NCBI GenBank assembly: GCA_004322215.1
Contig: SCSM01000045.1
Coordinates: 17,611 to 81,610, forward strand
Reading direction: 5' to 3'
DNA length: 64,000 nucleotides
Origin: Bacteroidota bacterium
GTDB lineage: Bacteria > Bacteroidota > Ignavibacteria > Kapaibacteriales > UBA2268
How positions within the stretch are numbered: position 1 is the first letter of the stretch; each line of letters begins with the position of its first letter. Under the pieces are notes generated by a model. That model had not been told where the DNA came from. It worked only from the letters and a program-made list of their open reading frames with translations, and searched no databases. Below are positions 46,826 through 56,628 of this stretch, piece after piece. Both the position numbers and the translations under genes were made by a program.

Positions 46826-46899
46826 GGGCCCTTAGCTCAATTGGTTAGAGCGCCGGACTCATAATCCGTAGGCTGGGGGTTCAAGTCCCTCAGGGCCCA
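46826..46899 (+). tRNA. tRNA with CAU anticodon, probably tRNA-Ile2
   Basis: A full cloverleaf is present: acceptor GGGCCCT / AGGGCCC, D arm GCTC..GAGC, anticodon loop CTCATAA with CAT at 46860-46862, and T arm with GGTTCAAGTCC. Discriminator A is at 46899 and CCA is not encoded. The acceptor pairs at positions 4-69 and 5-68 are C-G, as in the AUA-reading tRNA-Ile2 whose anticodon C is changed to lysidine; elongator tRNA-Met usually has U-A and A-U there. The first anticodon-stem pair is a C-U mismatch. A minus-strand frame ending GALTN is the usual tRNA shadow. Confidence 0.95.
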
Positions 46900-47130
46900 C
46901 AAAATCACAATACAAATCATCTGCATCCTTTGTGAAATGATTCCATGACTTTGTGTTAGAAATGTTTTGATAAGTGTTTCGGCTATTATTTCCAAGTAAA
47001 GTTCAGAATTATAGAAAACCATTTCAGAATTTCATGTTTTCAATTCACAATTTATGACTTTGAGAAAAGCCCAACTCACGTGCCAAGTCTTTTTTCGGAT
47101 TTACGGCAAATTTGTAAAACAATATAATTA

Positions 47131-47538
47131 TCATTTAGTTTTCATTCCATTTTTGGAATAGGGTTTGAGGGCATTTATTATTAAAATGGCATTTTCAAAA
47201 CCTGATTCAATTACTTTTGTATCGGTATTGCCATCATAATACCCTGAAATATGAAGTGCGTTATATGTATTATTCAAATAATTCAAAAGTTTCTTATCAA
47301 TTTTAGAAAGTTGTTCCTGATAATATTCGATTGATTTTCTTCCTCTTTTCTTAGTCACATTTTTTATATCGAATAACATATTCAATGCTTTTTGCACACC
47401 AATATATGCTGTTCCACAGGCAGTATGAATATATTTTTCATCCTTGTAATTTCTGTCCGCTTTGCCAGCCATCTTTAAGGATGCTCTTGCATTATCAATA
47501 TAACGCATAGCTTCTTTGTATGGATTATCAGATTTCAT
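47131..47538 (-). CDS. DUF5618-like small helical protein
   Basis: The 135-residue protein is all-helical: EAMRYIDNARASLKMAGK, then YIHTACGTAYIGVQKALNML and YYQEQLSKIDKKLLNYLNNT. It resembles DUF5618, a HEPN-like family of Bacteroidota. HEPN proteins include RNases and nucleotidyltransferase partners, but the usual R-x4-6-H motif is not evident, so no activity is claimed. It stands alone between the tRNA and a glycosyltransferase gene. Confidence 0.6.
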   Translation of the reverse strand: MKSDNPYKEAMRYIDNARASLKMAGKADRNYKDEKYIHTACGTAYIGVQKALNMLFDIKNVTKKRGRKSIEYYQEQLSKIDKKLLNYLNNTYNALHISGYYDGNTDTKVIESGFENAILIINALKPYSKNGMKTK

Positions 47539-47616
47539 ATTATTTCTTCTTATTTAAATCAGGACAAATTTACAAAAGTTCTAATAATGATTTTATTGTA
47601 TTAATGAATATATCCA

Positions 47617-47650
47617 CAATTCAAAATTTAAAATTCAGAATTCAAATTTC
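47617..47650. repeat. ATTCAAAATTTAAAATTC low-complexity repeat
   Basis: A run of ATTCAAAATTT / AAATTCAGAATTC units lies between the DUF5618 gene and the glycosyltransferase. A longer relative is at 56576-56626. These intergenic A/T blocks are common in the group. Confidence 0.6.
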
Positions 47651-48907
47651 CGCTGCCAGCTCCAGCTCCTTTGCCAGGTCACCCGCTAACTTCCGGCGGT
47701 TGAATTGTTCTGTGTATTCTTCTTTCGGTTTTGGGAGATTATTGTTTTTCCAGAGATTGTAAAAAGTTTCGATTGCCTGACCTATTGCATATACATCATC
47801 GGGTGCTGTAGCTATTGCAGCTTTTGTATCGAGTGCAAGCTTACGCATTACACCATCGGGTACGCTTGCGAGTATCGGCTTCGCCGCACCGAAGTATTCA
47901 TAGAGTTTACCCGGAGAACGTGCCAGGTCCTTCAACATGAACCACAGCACATCAGATTCCATTAAATGCTTTATATTCTCCCGATGAGACACATAACCTG
48001 TGCTGACTGTGTTCTGTGTCAATCCATACTTCTTGATTAGCTTTTCATGGCTTTTACGCATAATGCCGATAAACCGGGCTTCGAGTTTGGATGCGGCTTC
48101 CGGTTTCCTTTTCAGAAAATCAGAGAGTGCCTGGAAGAAATACTTCGGTGTCCTGTTATCCTGGAATACTCCCGCATGTGTAATTGTGAATTTTGCAGGA
48201 CTCGGTTTGACATTCCTCAACTCGTCGAAATCATCGGGGTCATAACCATGAGGTATTATCATAATATCATTATGCGATAGAAATCCGTATCGTTTGACGA
48301 GTAGTTCCTTTATATGTCGCGATACGACAATTGCTTTCTCGGCACGGGTCAATATATCCCTCTCCAACTTGATTGAATAGGATTTGTGAAATGGTGTCGC
48401 ATAAAAATTAAAAGGATTGTCAACCCAGGGGTCGCGGTAATCGATTATGAACGGGATATTAAATTCCTTCGATAATTCTTTTGCAACAAGAAAATCCGTG
48501 TAAGGAGGTGCTGTTGCTAAAATTACATCCACTTTTTGCTTTGATAAAATATCAGAGCCAAGAGCCAGAGCTCTTTTCTTCCATTTTGCCTTGCTGTCCG
48601 GCTGATAAATTGTCTGTAGAATTTTCCTTCCCAACTGCTGAATAAAATATGAAGGAAGTTTAACTGTTTTTGGCTTTTCTGCACTTACTTTCTTAGGTGC
48701 TGTCCTGAAAATCTCTATATCGGGATTCTCCAAATCTTTCATCAACGTTTCATCGAATGCATAAAATGAACCAGGTGATTCGGTGAGTATAACCGGCTTC
48801 CATCCGTATTCAGGAAGATATTTGATGAATTTAACGATTCGCTGAACGCCGCTTAATCCCATCGGAGGGAAATAATAAGCAATAATAAGGACAGTTCTAT
48901 CGGGCAT
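47642..48907 (-). CDS. GT4-type glycosyltransferase
   Basis: From the ATG at 48907 the product has 421 residues. It shows the two-domain GT-B layout: an amino-terminal LIIAYYFPPMGLSGVQRIVK segment, a nucleotide-binding half with PHGYDPDDFDEL and ITHAGVFQDNRTPKYFFQAL, then TGYVSHRENIKHLMESDVLW and RSPGKLYEYFGAAKPILASV, where the last Glu sits in the donor-binding motif. It transfers a sugar from a nucleotide donor to a lipid or polysaccharide, probably for surface glycan synthesis. The specific sugar is unknown. No other glycan gene is adjacent. Confidence 0.88.
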   Translation of the reverse strand: MPDRTVLIIAYYFPPMGLSGVQRIVKFIKYLPEYGWKPVILTESPGSFYAFDETLMKDLENPDIEIFRTAPKKVSAEKPKTVKLPSYFIQQLGRKILQTIYQPDSKAKWKKRALALGSDILSKQKVDVILATAPPYTDFLVAKELSKEFNIPFIIDYRDPWVDNPFNFYATPFHKSYSIKLERDILTRAEKAIVVSRHIKELLVKRYGFLSHNDIMIIPHGYDPDDFDELRNVKPSPAKFTITHAGVFQDNRTPKYFFQALSDFLKRKPEAASKLEARFIGIMRKSHEKLIKKYGLTQNTVSTGYVSHRENIKHLMESDVLWFMLKDLARSPGKLYEYFGAAKPILASVPDGVMRKLALDTKAAIATAPDDVYAIGQAIETFYNLWKNNNLPKPKEEYTEQFNRRKLAGDLAKELELAAEI

Positions 48908-49015
48908 AGCAACTGTCCTTATTCTCAATAATAAATCTCATATTTTTATCTCAATTTATGCAGAAATTTTTCTCTGCATATAATTTTAAATTTCAATTTT
49001 TAAATTAACTTTGAA

Positions 49016-50149
49016 TTATCCAACCACAGGCAGTTCTGCAGGAGCTTTAGTAATAGGTTTCCCGCCGTTCCTTGTTACGATTGCAAGGTCTTCCACTCTC
49101 ATACCGAATTTATCAGGCAAATAGATACCCGGTTCGATTGCAATCACTGCACCTTCGGGAACAATCTGGTCATCCAACCTGAATGTAATCGTAGGCATCT
49201 CGTGGGGCACCAAACCGATTCCGTGACCAAGCGAGTGCTGAAAATATTGTCCGAAACCTTCCTTGCGAATAATTGCTCTTGCAAATTCATCCAGTGTTTT
49301 CCCGTTCATACCGGGCATTACGTTGGCAATGGCAGTATCTTTTGCTTTTACAAGAATTTTATACATGCTTTTTTGCTCTTTACTTGCTTTCTGGAATGCG
49401 ACTGTTCTTGTCAAATCGGAGCAGAAGCCGTGGACTTTACAGCCGAAATCGAAAATAACCAAATCTCCCGGCTTGATTTTCCTGTCGCTTGGCATACCGT
49501 GTACCAAAGCACCGCGTGGTCCACTCGTTACTATTATATCGAACGGGTCGCCTTCGGAACCCAGCAATCTCGACTGGTAAGCTATTTCGATTGCAAGGTC
49601 TCTTTCGGACACACCGTTTTTCATCTTCCTGACAACTTTATCGAATGTTTTCAGTGTTATCTCGCATGCTTTTGTCATGTATTCCAACTCTTCAGGTGAT
49701 TTCGGAATTGTAAATCTTTCGACAACATTGACACCTGGTTTGAATTTTAATGGTCTCAATTGATTCCTTATTGCCACTGCATCGGCATAAGTTACCCTAT
49801 CGGATTCAAAAACGATATTAACAACTTTTTTCAGAACTTTTTTCTGTTTTACGTACTTCCAGACATCCCTGGTTATATATGTTTGAAAATTTGGCAAATT
49901 GAATAATTCCGATTTTATTTGTTCTTCATACCTGTCGTCGGTGAAGAAATGCAGTTCATCTTCTGTTATGAAGAGAACGGCACTCGAACCTGAGAAGTTG
50001 GTCAGGTATCGAATGTTTGGCAGATACGTAACCACTACTGAGTCAACCTTTAGGTCAGTCATCGTGAATCTAATCTGCTCGAGCCGCTTATCAACCGCTT
50101 TAGGATAAGCCGGTTTATGCTCTGTTGCTTTTACTGTTGCTTTTGACAT
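49016..50149 (-). CDS. M24 family metallopeptidase (Xaa-Pro aminopeptidase type)
   Basis: The 377-residue enzyme has a creatinase-like amino half (IRYLTNFSGSSAVLFITED) and a pita-bread catalytic half. Metal ligands are all present: DFGCKVHGFCSDLTRTV (two Asp), HSLGHGIGLVPHE (His), IAIEPGIYLP (Glu) and MRVEDLAIV (Glu). It removes amino-terminal residues before proline in the cytoplasm. It lies 15 bases after guaB on the same strand, though the functions are unrelated. Confidence 0.92.
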   Translation of the reverse strand: MSKATVKATEHKPAYPKAVDKRLEQIRFTMTDLKVDSVVVTYLPNIRYLTNFSGSSAVLFITEDELHFFTDDRYEEQIKSELFNLPNFQTYITRDVWKYVKQKKVLKKVVNIVFESDRVTYADAVAIRNQLRPLKFKPGVNVVERFTIPKSPEELEYMTKACEITLKTFDKVVRKMKNGVSERDLAIEIAYQSRLLGSEGDPFDIIVTSGPRGALVHGMPSDRKIKPGDLVIFDFGCKVHGFCSDLTRTVAFQKASKEQKSMYKILVKAKDTAIANVMPGMNGKTLDEFARAIIRKEGFGQYFQHSLGHGIGLVPHEMPTITFRLDDQIVPEGAVIAIEPGIYLPDKFGMRVEDLAIVTRNGGKPITKAPAELPVVG

Positions 50150-50163
50150 AGTTATTAAATTAA

Positions 50164-51639
50164 TTATTGAACAAAGTAATTTGGTGATTCTTTTGTAATT
50201 CTAACATCGTGGGGATGTGATTCCCTCAGTCCTGCGGCAGTCATTCGCATAAACCTCCCGTTTTGTTTCAAATCGGAAATTGTCCTGCTTCCGGTGTAAC
50301 CCATTGCTGCCCTTAATCCGCCGATTAACTGGTAAATTGTGTCGGCAACGACTCCTTTGTAAGGCACCCTCCCTTCGATTCCTTCCGGAACAAGCTTGGA
50401 AATTTCCTCTTCGACATCCTGGAAATACCTGTCCGCCGAACCCTCGTGCATCGCTCCCTGCGAACCCATTCCCCTGTATATTTTATAAACCCTGCCTTCG
50501 TAAAAAATTTTTTCGCCGGGACTTTCCTCGTGGCCGGCAAACATTCCGCCTATCATCACTGAATCCGCACAGGCAACTATTGCTTTGGAAAAATCACCCG
50601 TTTGCTTGATTCCGCCATCTGCTATGATAGGCACATCAGCTTTCATTGCCACTTCTGCAACGTTCATTATGGCGCTTAACTGCGGTACTCCTACACCTGC
50701 CACAATTCTTGTGGTGCATATCGAACCCGGTCCGATACCGACCTTCAAACCATCGGCTCCCGAATCCATAAGTGCTTTTGCTGCTTCTGCAGTACCTATA
50801 TTCCCTGCTATTACCTGAAGCTTGGGATATTTTTGCTTGATTTGCTTAACGGTTTCTATCACCCCTTTCGAATGTCCGTGGGCAGTGTCAACGAAAACCG
50901 CATCAACACCTGCCTCGAGCAATGCCGCTACTCTTTCCATCGTATGCCCTGCTACTCCTACTGCCGCTCCGACTCTCAATCTTCCGTGGTCGTCCTTTGT
51001 TGCATTCGGGTGCTTCTTCTTCTTCTGAACGTCCTTGAACGTAATCAATCCCTGCAAAATATAATGGTCATCGACAACGGGCAGCTTCTCTATTCTGTGT
51101 TTCTGAAGAAGGAATTCAGCATCTTCGAGTGTTGTGCCGACTGGCACCGTTACGAGCTTTTCCTTTGTCATATATTTTGCTATGCCCTCGTCTTTGGCAG
51201 GATTAAACCTAAGGTCGCGGTTCGTTACAATTCCAATCAGTTTCATACTGTCGTCAACAACAGGAATCCCCGATATGTGGAACTTTGCCATCAATTCGTG
51301 TGCGTCTTGTACTGTACTGTTAATCGTCAGTGTAATCGGCTTGATAATCATTCCGCTTTCGCTGCGTTTAACCCTGTCAACGTGGTCTGCTTGCTTTTCT
51401 ATTGACATGTTCTTGTGTATAACGCCCATCCCGCCTTCGCGTGCAAGAGCCACAGCCATCTCCGCCTCTGTAACGGTATCCATTGCCGCACTGAGAATCG
51501 GGATGTTCAGCTTTATTTTTTTAGTCAGCCGGGTTTCAAGGTTTGTATCTTTGGGGAGAATCTCGGAATAGGAAGGAACGATAAGCACATCGTCGTAAGT
51601 AATTCCTTCGGTTCTGATTTTCTCTTGCTCTAATTTCAT
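50164..51639 (-). CDS. guaB: IMP dehydrogenase
   Basis: From the ATG at 51639 the product has 491 residues, the normal length; an upstream in-frame start at 51684 adds a hydrophobic stretch unlike the family. It converts IMP to XMP with NAD, the first step to guanine nucleotides. It has the TIM-barrel start (GITYDDVLIVPSYSEI), two CBS domains (about residues 95-205), the catalytic Cys in GIGPGSICTTRIVAGVG and the mobile-flap GMGSQGAMHEGSADRYFQD. All key residues are present. Confidence 0.96.
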   Translation of the reverse strand: MKLEQEKIRTEGITYDDVLIVPSYSEILPKDTNLETRLTKKIKLNIPILSAAMDTVTEAEMAVALAREGGMGVIHKNMSIEKQADHVDRVKRSESGMIIKPITLTINSTVQDAHELMAKFHISGIPVVDDSMKLIGIVTNRDLRFNPAKDEGIAKYMTKEKLVTVPVGTTLEDAEFLLQKHRIEKLPVVDDHYILQGLITFKDVQKKKKHPNATKDDHGRLRVGAAVGVAGHTMERVAALLEAGVDAVFVDTAHGHSKGVIETVKQIKQKYPKLQVIAGNIGTAEAAKALMDSGADGLKVGIGPGSICTTRIVAGVGVPQLSAIMNVAEVAMKADVPIIADGGIKQTGDFSKAIVACADSVMIGGMFAGHEESPGEKIFYEGRVYKIYRGMGSQGAMHEGSADRYFQDVEEEISKLVPEGIEGRVPYKGVVADTIYQLIGGLRAAMGYTGSRTISDLKQNGRFMRMTAAGLRESHPHDVRITKESPNYFVQ

Positions 51640-51802
51640 AATATTTTTCAACACTTTTCGGAAAATTGCGAAAAAAATAAACACAAAATTCGCAAAAAAA
51701 ACGGACTTATTAGTGGTTTTTTTTAATTTAGGTACAATTTTTTCTAAGATATTAGATAACTAAACAGTAATCCTATGGATATGAATGGGTTATGAGTGAA
51801 CA

Positions 51803-51832
51803 ATCAACCGCAGGGTTAACCCCACGGTTGAT
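51803..51832. repeat. 30-base palindrome with internal GGGTTAACCC
   Basis: ATCAACCG (51803-51810) pairs with CGGTTGAT (51825-51832) and a central GGGTTAACCC (51813-51822) is self-complementary. Only two base pairs (CA against CA) are mismatched. It lies upstream of guaB and downstream of the LamG gene, in 285 bases with no gene. Confidence 0.75.
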
Positions 51833-51924
51833 AGATATTGTATTACAACTTTATAAACTTCAGATATTTTTTATTAACTTCCAAAAAGTATATCCCACTT
51901 GGTAAACTAATAACAATTTATATT

Positions 51925-54759
51925 TTATGGCTTCTCATTATACAACTCTTGAACTTCAGCTTCAGTTAAAGCTCGGTTATATACTCTTATATCATCTAAT
52001 TTCCCTTTAAAATATCTTCCATTAACACCTGAACCAATCTTGATTTTATTACTTTCAGAAATAAATTCAAATGTGTTATTTTTTTCACTTTTTAGTTCTC
52101 CATTTTCATACAATCGAATATCTCCGGATTTAGCAGTAATAACAACATGCCTCCATTCATTGTAAGGGGAAGGATAAATTATTGGAAGTAAACAATGACC
52201 AGTGTTATAATAAACAACATTATTACCCGTAGTATTACATTGTAAATGTATATTTCCATCAATATCAGTATAGCCACCTTCAGATTCAAAAATCCCTTGA
52301 AATGTTCCAGTACTACCATTAACATTAAACCATGCTGAAACCGACATTTCTCTGCCCCCACCAAATTTTCCTGTTAATTTTATATCATCTGAAGTCCCAT
52401 TAAAAGAATATGCACTATTTAGATGACCAAATCTATTAGTAGTTAAAGTTGCACCATATACGGTACCATGGTTGCCATTACCACCTTCGTCGTTAGCATT
52501 CCCGTTAAATGGATAATAAGATGTTAAACCGCATAATGAAATATTATCATCTGATTGGATTATTTCAACTTCAAAACCAAGACTTGTAGTATTGTAATTA
52601 CCATCAACAGCAAATACATTTATATTATGCTTTGAACCAATAGGTAGATTACAGGTTATCCAGTTAAACCTGAAAGTAGTATCTTTTAGAGAAATATTTT
52701 CAAACTTTTCAGTCCATAACATTTTTTTATTATCAATAAAACAACTTACTTGAAGAAGTGAATTATCATCCGTAGCCTTTATTGTAATAGGAATAATACT
52801 ATTAACTGGAACTTTATTAGAGTTTGGTTCAATTAATGTAATTGTTGGTTTTGTTTTATCATTTGGATTATTGGAAATATTTAATTTAATATTTGTACTT
52901 CCATTATGATTATCAGATTCATCCCAAACACTAACAGAAATCGTATGCCAACCAATTAATCCGGTATTATTCCAATTGTAATTATACATCTTTTCTTTGC
53001 CTGCATTGTTGCCATAATCAGTAGGTTCAAATGGAGTTGTGTAATCAAGTATTAGCTGCACTTTTTTAACATTTTCATTATCAGTTAACTTTAAATTAAT
53101 TGGTATTATTGAATTAGCTTTTATATTTCGTTCTGTTGGTGAAATGACTTCAACTTGAGGAGGTTCAATATCATTACTTGGTAAAATAATATTGAAAATA
53201 TTATATTCATCAATGGCACTTAAGTCGTTAGCCAAAAACCCTATATCAGCAAATTTGAATAGAATATTTGCAAGTGCTACCATTTGATTTAGAATTTCAG
53301 AAGTTGGTTCGTAACCCATTTGAATCAAAGTCATTTCCCAAAAAGCTTGTAAAGACTCTAATTTTTTTGTAAAAATATATAAAATTCCTATTAAATCATT
53401 TTCATCAATTTTAGATTGTAATTCTGGTAAATCAATTAGTAAATTTTTTGTAATAGTCAACATATTGTTAATTACTCCAATCCATTTTGGATCTGTATAT
53501 TTTATTGGTATAAAGGATGTGAAAACTGTTTCAGTAACACCAAGCCACATACTAAAGCACGTCCTAAAAATACAACTTCTACGCATTTCAATATCATCAC
53601 TATTTGGATAACTCACTTTATTTAAATTTGTTGACATACCTACAGTATGTATTGGTCTAAAACCATCTTGCTTTAAGAAAGTAGTATCACTCTTATGAAT
53701 TACTTTATCATATACCAAAGATAATAAATTACCAAGAATTGGTTTATTAGGACCTAATTGATATATCATATGTCCTTCACTCGATTCTCTTATATTTATA
53801 TGCCTTCTCCCCAAATTTTTGATACTTATAAATATATCATTATTGTCTCGCTTTTCAGCGGTAATCTTTATTTCTGACTGTAATTCACTTGGATATACCT
53901 CTAATTTCTCATTTAATATAACGTCATCTGAATTTTTATTATTAACTTTAAAAATATTTTTATATGTAATTGTGTCTCCAGTTGCAAACACATAAGTTTT
54001 AATAAATGCTCCTCTTAAAATTGCTTTAAAATTACTATCCAAAGCATTCATAAAGGGTCTTCCGGCATTAATGGTATCATCAATAAAGGATGAAACAAAA
54101 TGAACTTCACCTAAGTTTCGTATGAAATCAATAACACTGTCTGCACCTTGCTCTAACGTCATTCCCATCATGTAAGCATTTTGATAAACTAATGCAGAAA
54201 TAGAACTGAATCCATTAATATAAATAGCAGAATCGGTAGATTTAGCAATACCCAAAGCAATGAGGTTATTTCCGGTATCGCTAACCATGATTGTTTGAGG
54301 TAAACCATTTCTTGTGATTAAAACCTTTGCAATTCCTAAAGAATCGAATTGCTTGTTATAATCGGAATAACTGCTGACCTTTAACTTATTCAGATTTAGA
54401 ATTTCATTATTAATTGCTACTGTAATGAATTTTTGTTCTTTCTGTTTAATAGTAATACTGTCAATTTCATATAAATTAATTTTGATTGTGTCAGTAAGAA
54501 TTATCATTATTTGCTGATTTTCAAATATGATTTGATTTATATCACTAACATCAAAATATCTTGTCATAGAGTCAGCTTTACCAAATACTGTTATTAATGA
54601 TGAAATTTCGGATTTGTTAAAACTTATATTTTCAATTTCATTAATATTATATGATTGCGAACTACCATTAATAAAATAAAAAATAAGAATTGGTTCTTTC
54701 TCAGCATAAAGAGAAATTGTAAATAAGAATGCTATCAAATACATTGTAAGATTTTTCAT
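51925..54759 (-). CDS. Large surface protein with Ig-like and LamG domains
   Basis: The 944-residue protein has a signal peptide (MYLIAFLFTISLYA). Its first part has short hairpin repeats of the type NGSSQSYNINEIENISF. Two Ig-like domains follow near residues 530-740 (VEVISPTERNIKANSIIPI and ITLIEPNSNKVPVNSIIPI). The last 200 residues form a LamG/concanavalin-like domain (CGLTSYYPFNGNANDEGGNG, then EMSVSAWFNVNGSTG and KLDDIRVYNRALTEAEVQEL). No T9SS domain is present; the LamG fold may itself bind the cell surface. The start has AGGAGG upstream. It is 12 bases from the mini T9SS protein and is likely in its operon. Confidence 0.82.
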   Translation of the reverse strand: MKNLTMYLIAFLFTISLYAEKEPILIFYFINGSSQSYNINEIENISFNKSEISSLITVFGKADSMTRYFDVSDINQIIFENQQIMIILTDTIKINLYEIDSITIKQKEQKFITVAINNEILNLNKLKVSSYSDYNKQFDSLGIAKVLITRNGLPQTIMVSDTGNNLIALGIAKSTDSAIYINGFSSISALVYQNAYMMGMTLEQGADSVIDFIRNLGEVHFVSSFIDDTINAGRPFMNALDSNFKAILRGAFIKTYVFATGDTITYKNIFKVNNKNSDDVILNEKLEVYPSELQSEIKITAEKRDNNDIFISIKNLGRRHINIRESSEGHMIYQLGPNKPILGNLLSLVYDKVIHKSDTTFLKQDGFRPIHTVGMSTNLNKVSYPNSDDIEMRRSCIFRTCFSMWLGVTETVFTSFIPIKYTDPKWIGVINNMLTITKNLLIDLPELQSKIDENDLIGILYIFTKKLESLQAFWEMTLIQMGYEPTSEILNQMVALANILFKFADIGFLANDLSAIDEYNIFNIILPSNDIEPPQVEVISPTERNIKANSIIPINLKLTDNENVKKVQLILDYTTPFEPTDYGNNAGKEKMYNYNWNNTGLIGWHTISVSVWDESDNHNGSTNIKLNISNNPNDKTKPTITLIEPNSNKVPVNSIIPITIKATDDNSLLQVSCFIDNKKMLWTEKFENISLKDTTFRFNWITCNLPIGSKHNINVFAVDGNYNTTSLGFEVEIIQSDDNISLCGLTSYYPFNGNANDEGGNGNHGTVYGATLTTNRFGHLNSAYSFNGTSDDIKLTGKFGGGREMSVSAWFNVNGSTGTFQGIFESEGGYTDIDGNIHLQCNTTGNNVVYYNTGHCLLPIIYPSPYNEWRHVVITAKSGDIRLYENGELKSEKNNTFEFISESNKIKIGSGVNGRYFKGKLDDIRVYNRALTEAEVQELYNEKP

Positions 54760-54771
54760 GTAATTATCCTC

Positions 54772-55230
54772 CTACCTGATTAATATCATTTTTTTTGTTT
54801 GAATTAAATTATTGAATAATACTTCATAATAATAAGTGCCATTTTGAACTCGGTTTCCAAGTGCGTCATTACAATTCCATTGTAAAGTGTTTTTACCAGC
54901 TTGACAATTATCACACTTAATCTTTTGAATCTGGTTTCCATTATTATCATAAATAATTATTTCAACATTACCGTTTGTTGTGAGTTCAAATTCTAAAAAA
55001 GTATGAGTTTGAAAGGGATTAGGATAATTTCCTTTTAAGGTAAAAATGTTTTTATTTTGGGTGTTTCCATCAATAACAGTCAGACTATCAAATTTCATAC
55101 ATTGAATTTGAGAAACTGCAATTTTTTCTACTTTGTTATTTATAAGATTAATTACCATAGTATCACATTGAGCATTGGCGTTCCTTATAAATACGAACAT
55201 CAAAATTATTCCTGATAAATAGTATTTCAT
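54772..55230 (-). CDS. Minimal T9SS cargo: signal peptide, short motif and sorting domain
   Basis: The 152-residue protein is a signal peptide (SGIILMFVFIRNANA), one short hairpin motif (VINLINNKVEKIAVSQIQCM) and a complete T9SS sorting domain (LKGNYPNPFQTHTFLEFELT, then IIIYDNNGNQIQKI and NGTYYYEVLFNNL). Almost nothing separates signal and sorting parts. The hairpin motif resembles the first units of the LamG protein encoded next, which itself lacks a sorting domain. AAGGAG precedes the start. The pair may act together, the small protein supplying surface attachment; that is inference. Confidence 0.8.
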   Translation of the reverse strand: MKYYLSGIILMFVFIRNANAQCDTMVINLINNKVEKIAVSQIQCMKFDSLTVIDGNTQNKNIFTLKGNYPNPFQTHTFLEFELTTNGNVEIIIYDNNGNQIQKIKCDNCQAGKNTLQWNCNDALGNRVQNGTYYYEVLFNNLIQTKKMILIR

Positions 55231-55375
55231 TACTTAACTCCTTTTAATATTCATAATTCATTAATTAATTTCTCTGTCTTTTTCCCTATTTTTCTTATAT
55301 TTGTAAAAATTGTCGCAAAAATATTCTGTTAATCATTATCCGCAATAGATCTTATAAAGGAACTAAAGAGGTTCT

Positions 55376-56545
55376 ATGAAACAAATATTCAAATTTGAAT
55401 TCTACGAAATAAAAATCAGAAAAGCTGACGCTGATTTAATCCGTGATAGGATTCTTTCCATTGCTAAGGAAAAAAATATTGGTACTGAGCCGATTCAATA
55501 TGAGGATTTACTGCGGGATATTGGGAAAAAGCTCATTGAATTAAGTAATACTTATGAATTTGTTCTTGATGGCAAGAAAGTGGATTTAACACAAGATAAT
55601 TTTGCTATGTTCAAATCCAAAGTTCTTAAAACCTTTTTTCACTCAAAACTTAATGATGATATTTTATCAATACTTAAGAAGAATCTTGATATACTCTGTT
55701 TTTACGCTTTTGACAAACCCTGGTCGGAAACTGAAATTAATAATAAAACTAATGAATTAAGGGATGTGAAATCTAAGATTGCTGTTTTTCTTCTCTTTTT
55801 TAAAAGGAAAAATGTACAAAGAGTTCTTCTGATTCTATTATTTGTTTTACTTTTAATTTATATTCAATACCTTGTTTCAGAAAATAATACTGTTATGAAA
55901 TATTATGAAACTAAAGATAAACGTTATCAAATTGAACTTGAAAAAGCCAGAGACAATTTTTTTATATTAAATAAATATGATTTAAAATATTATGACACAC
56001 TTGTAATTTCTGACAATGCGAGGGTTCTATATATAAAAAACTTTGGCAATGATACAGCAAAAAGTTTTCCAGGTGGTATTGCTTATCAAATTATCCGTAG
56101 CAATATTAATTATAAAAGTGAACCGGGAATAAAATTATGCAGCAAATTTTCCAGCGGATATGCATTTGGATTTGGAAAAACATATTGTGAGGATAATTGT
56201 TATGAAGATATAGATAAAATACAATATACAGAACACCCCTATAAAACAATTTTTAGAATTTATTTCAAAGATTCTACATTAATTACGTATGTATCATTCA
56301 AATGGGTGGAAATGAATGGTAACTGGGGTTCTGGCGGCATGGTTTATATAAATGGAAATAAATTTGGCACTGCCCCTTACCAGTATATTGGTATTTATCC
56401 CCCAAGCAATATGTTAAAAGATGAAACCGTGAGGAACTACAAATTAAAAGTTGATGAATATGCAAAATATATTGATATAGTTGTTCTCGATATTTCAAAT
56501 GTAAGCGAAATATTTATTAATAATATTGTTGTTTATGGCAAATAA
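55376..56545 (+). CDS. Single-pass membrane protein, unknown function
   Basis: The 389-residue protein has a cytoplasmic, helix-rich head of about 145 residues (FYEIKIRKADADLIRDRILS, then YEDLLRDIGKKLIELSNTYE), one helix near residues 147-165 (RVLLILLFVLLLIYIQYLV) and a beta-rich extracytoplasmic part ending with NVSEIFINNIVVYGK. I recognise no family. The layout, a cytoplasmic adaptor-like head and an outer beta domain, is that of a signal-transducing or anchoring protein. It stands alone between the T9SS pair and the atpC gene. Confidence 0.65.
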   Translation: MKQIFKFEFYEIKIRKADADLIRDRILSIAKEKNIGTEPIQYEDLLRDIGKKLIELSNTYEFVLDGKKVDLTQDNFAMFKSKVLKTFFHSKLNDDILSILKKNLDILCFYAFDKPWSETEINNKTNELRDVKSKIAVFLLFFKRKNVQRVLLILLFVLLLIYIQYLVSENNTVMKYYETKDKRYQIELEKARDNFFILNKYDLKYYDTLVISDNARVLYIKNFGNDTAKSFPGGIAYQIIRSNINYKSEPGIKLCSKFSSGYAFGFGKTYCEDNCYEDIDKIQYTEHPYKTIFRIYFKDSTLITYVSFKWVEMNGNWGSGGMVYINGNKFGTAPYQYIGIYPPSNMLKDETVRNYKLKVDEYAKYIDIVVLDISNVSEIFINNIVVYGK

Positions 56546-56575
56546 ATGTGAGATTCCTCGCCTAACTCTTAATGA

Positions 56576-56626
56576 CATTCATTCAAAATTCAAAATTTAA
56601 AATTTAAAATTCAAAATTCAAAATTC
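56576..56626. repeat. AAAATTCAAAATTTAAAATTC low-complexity repeat
   Basis: Repeated ATTCAAA and AATTTAAA units fill the gap before atpC. It is the same kind of block as at 47617. Its function is unknown. Confidence 0.65.
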
Positions 56627-56628
56627 TT

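Noticed and set aside
46837..47022. Minus-strand frame ending ALRDLNPQPTDYESGALTN
   Set aside because: It is the well-known false protein made by reading a tRNA gene on the wrong strand.
50833..51571. Several plus-strand frames across guaB
   Set aside because: They are shadows of the highly conserved guaB gene on the minus strand.
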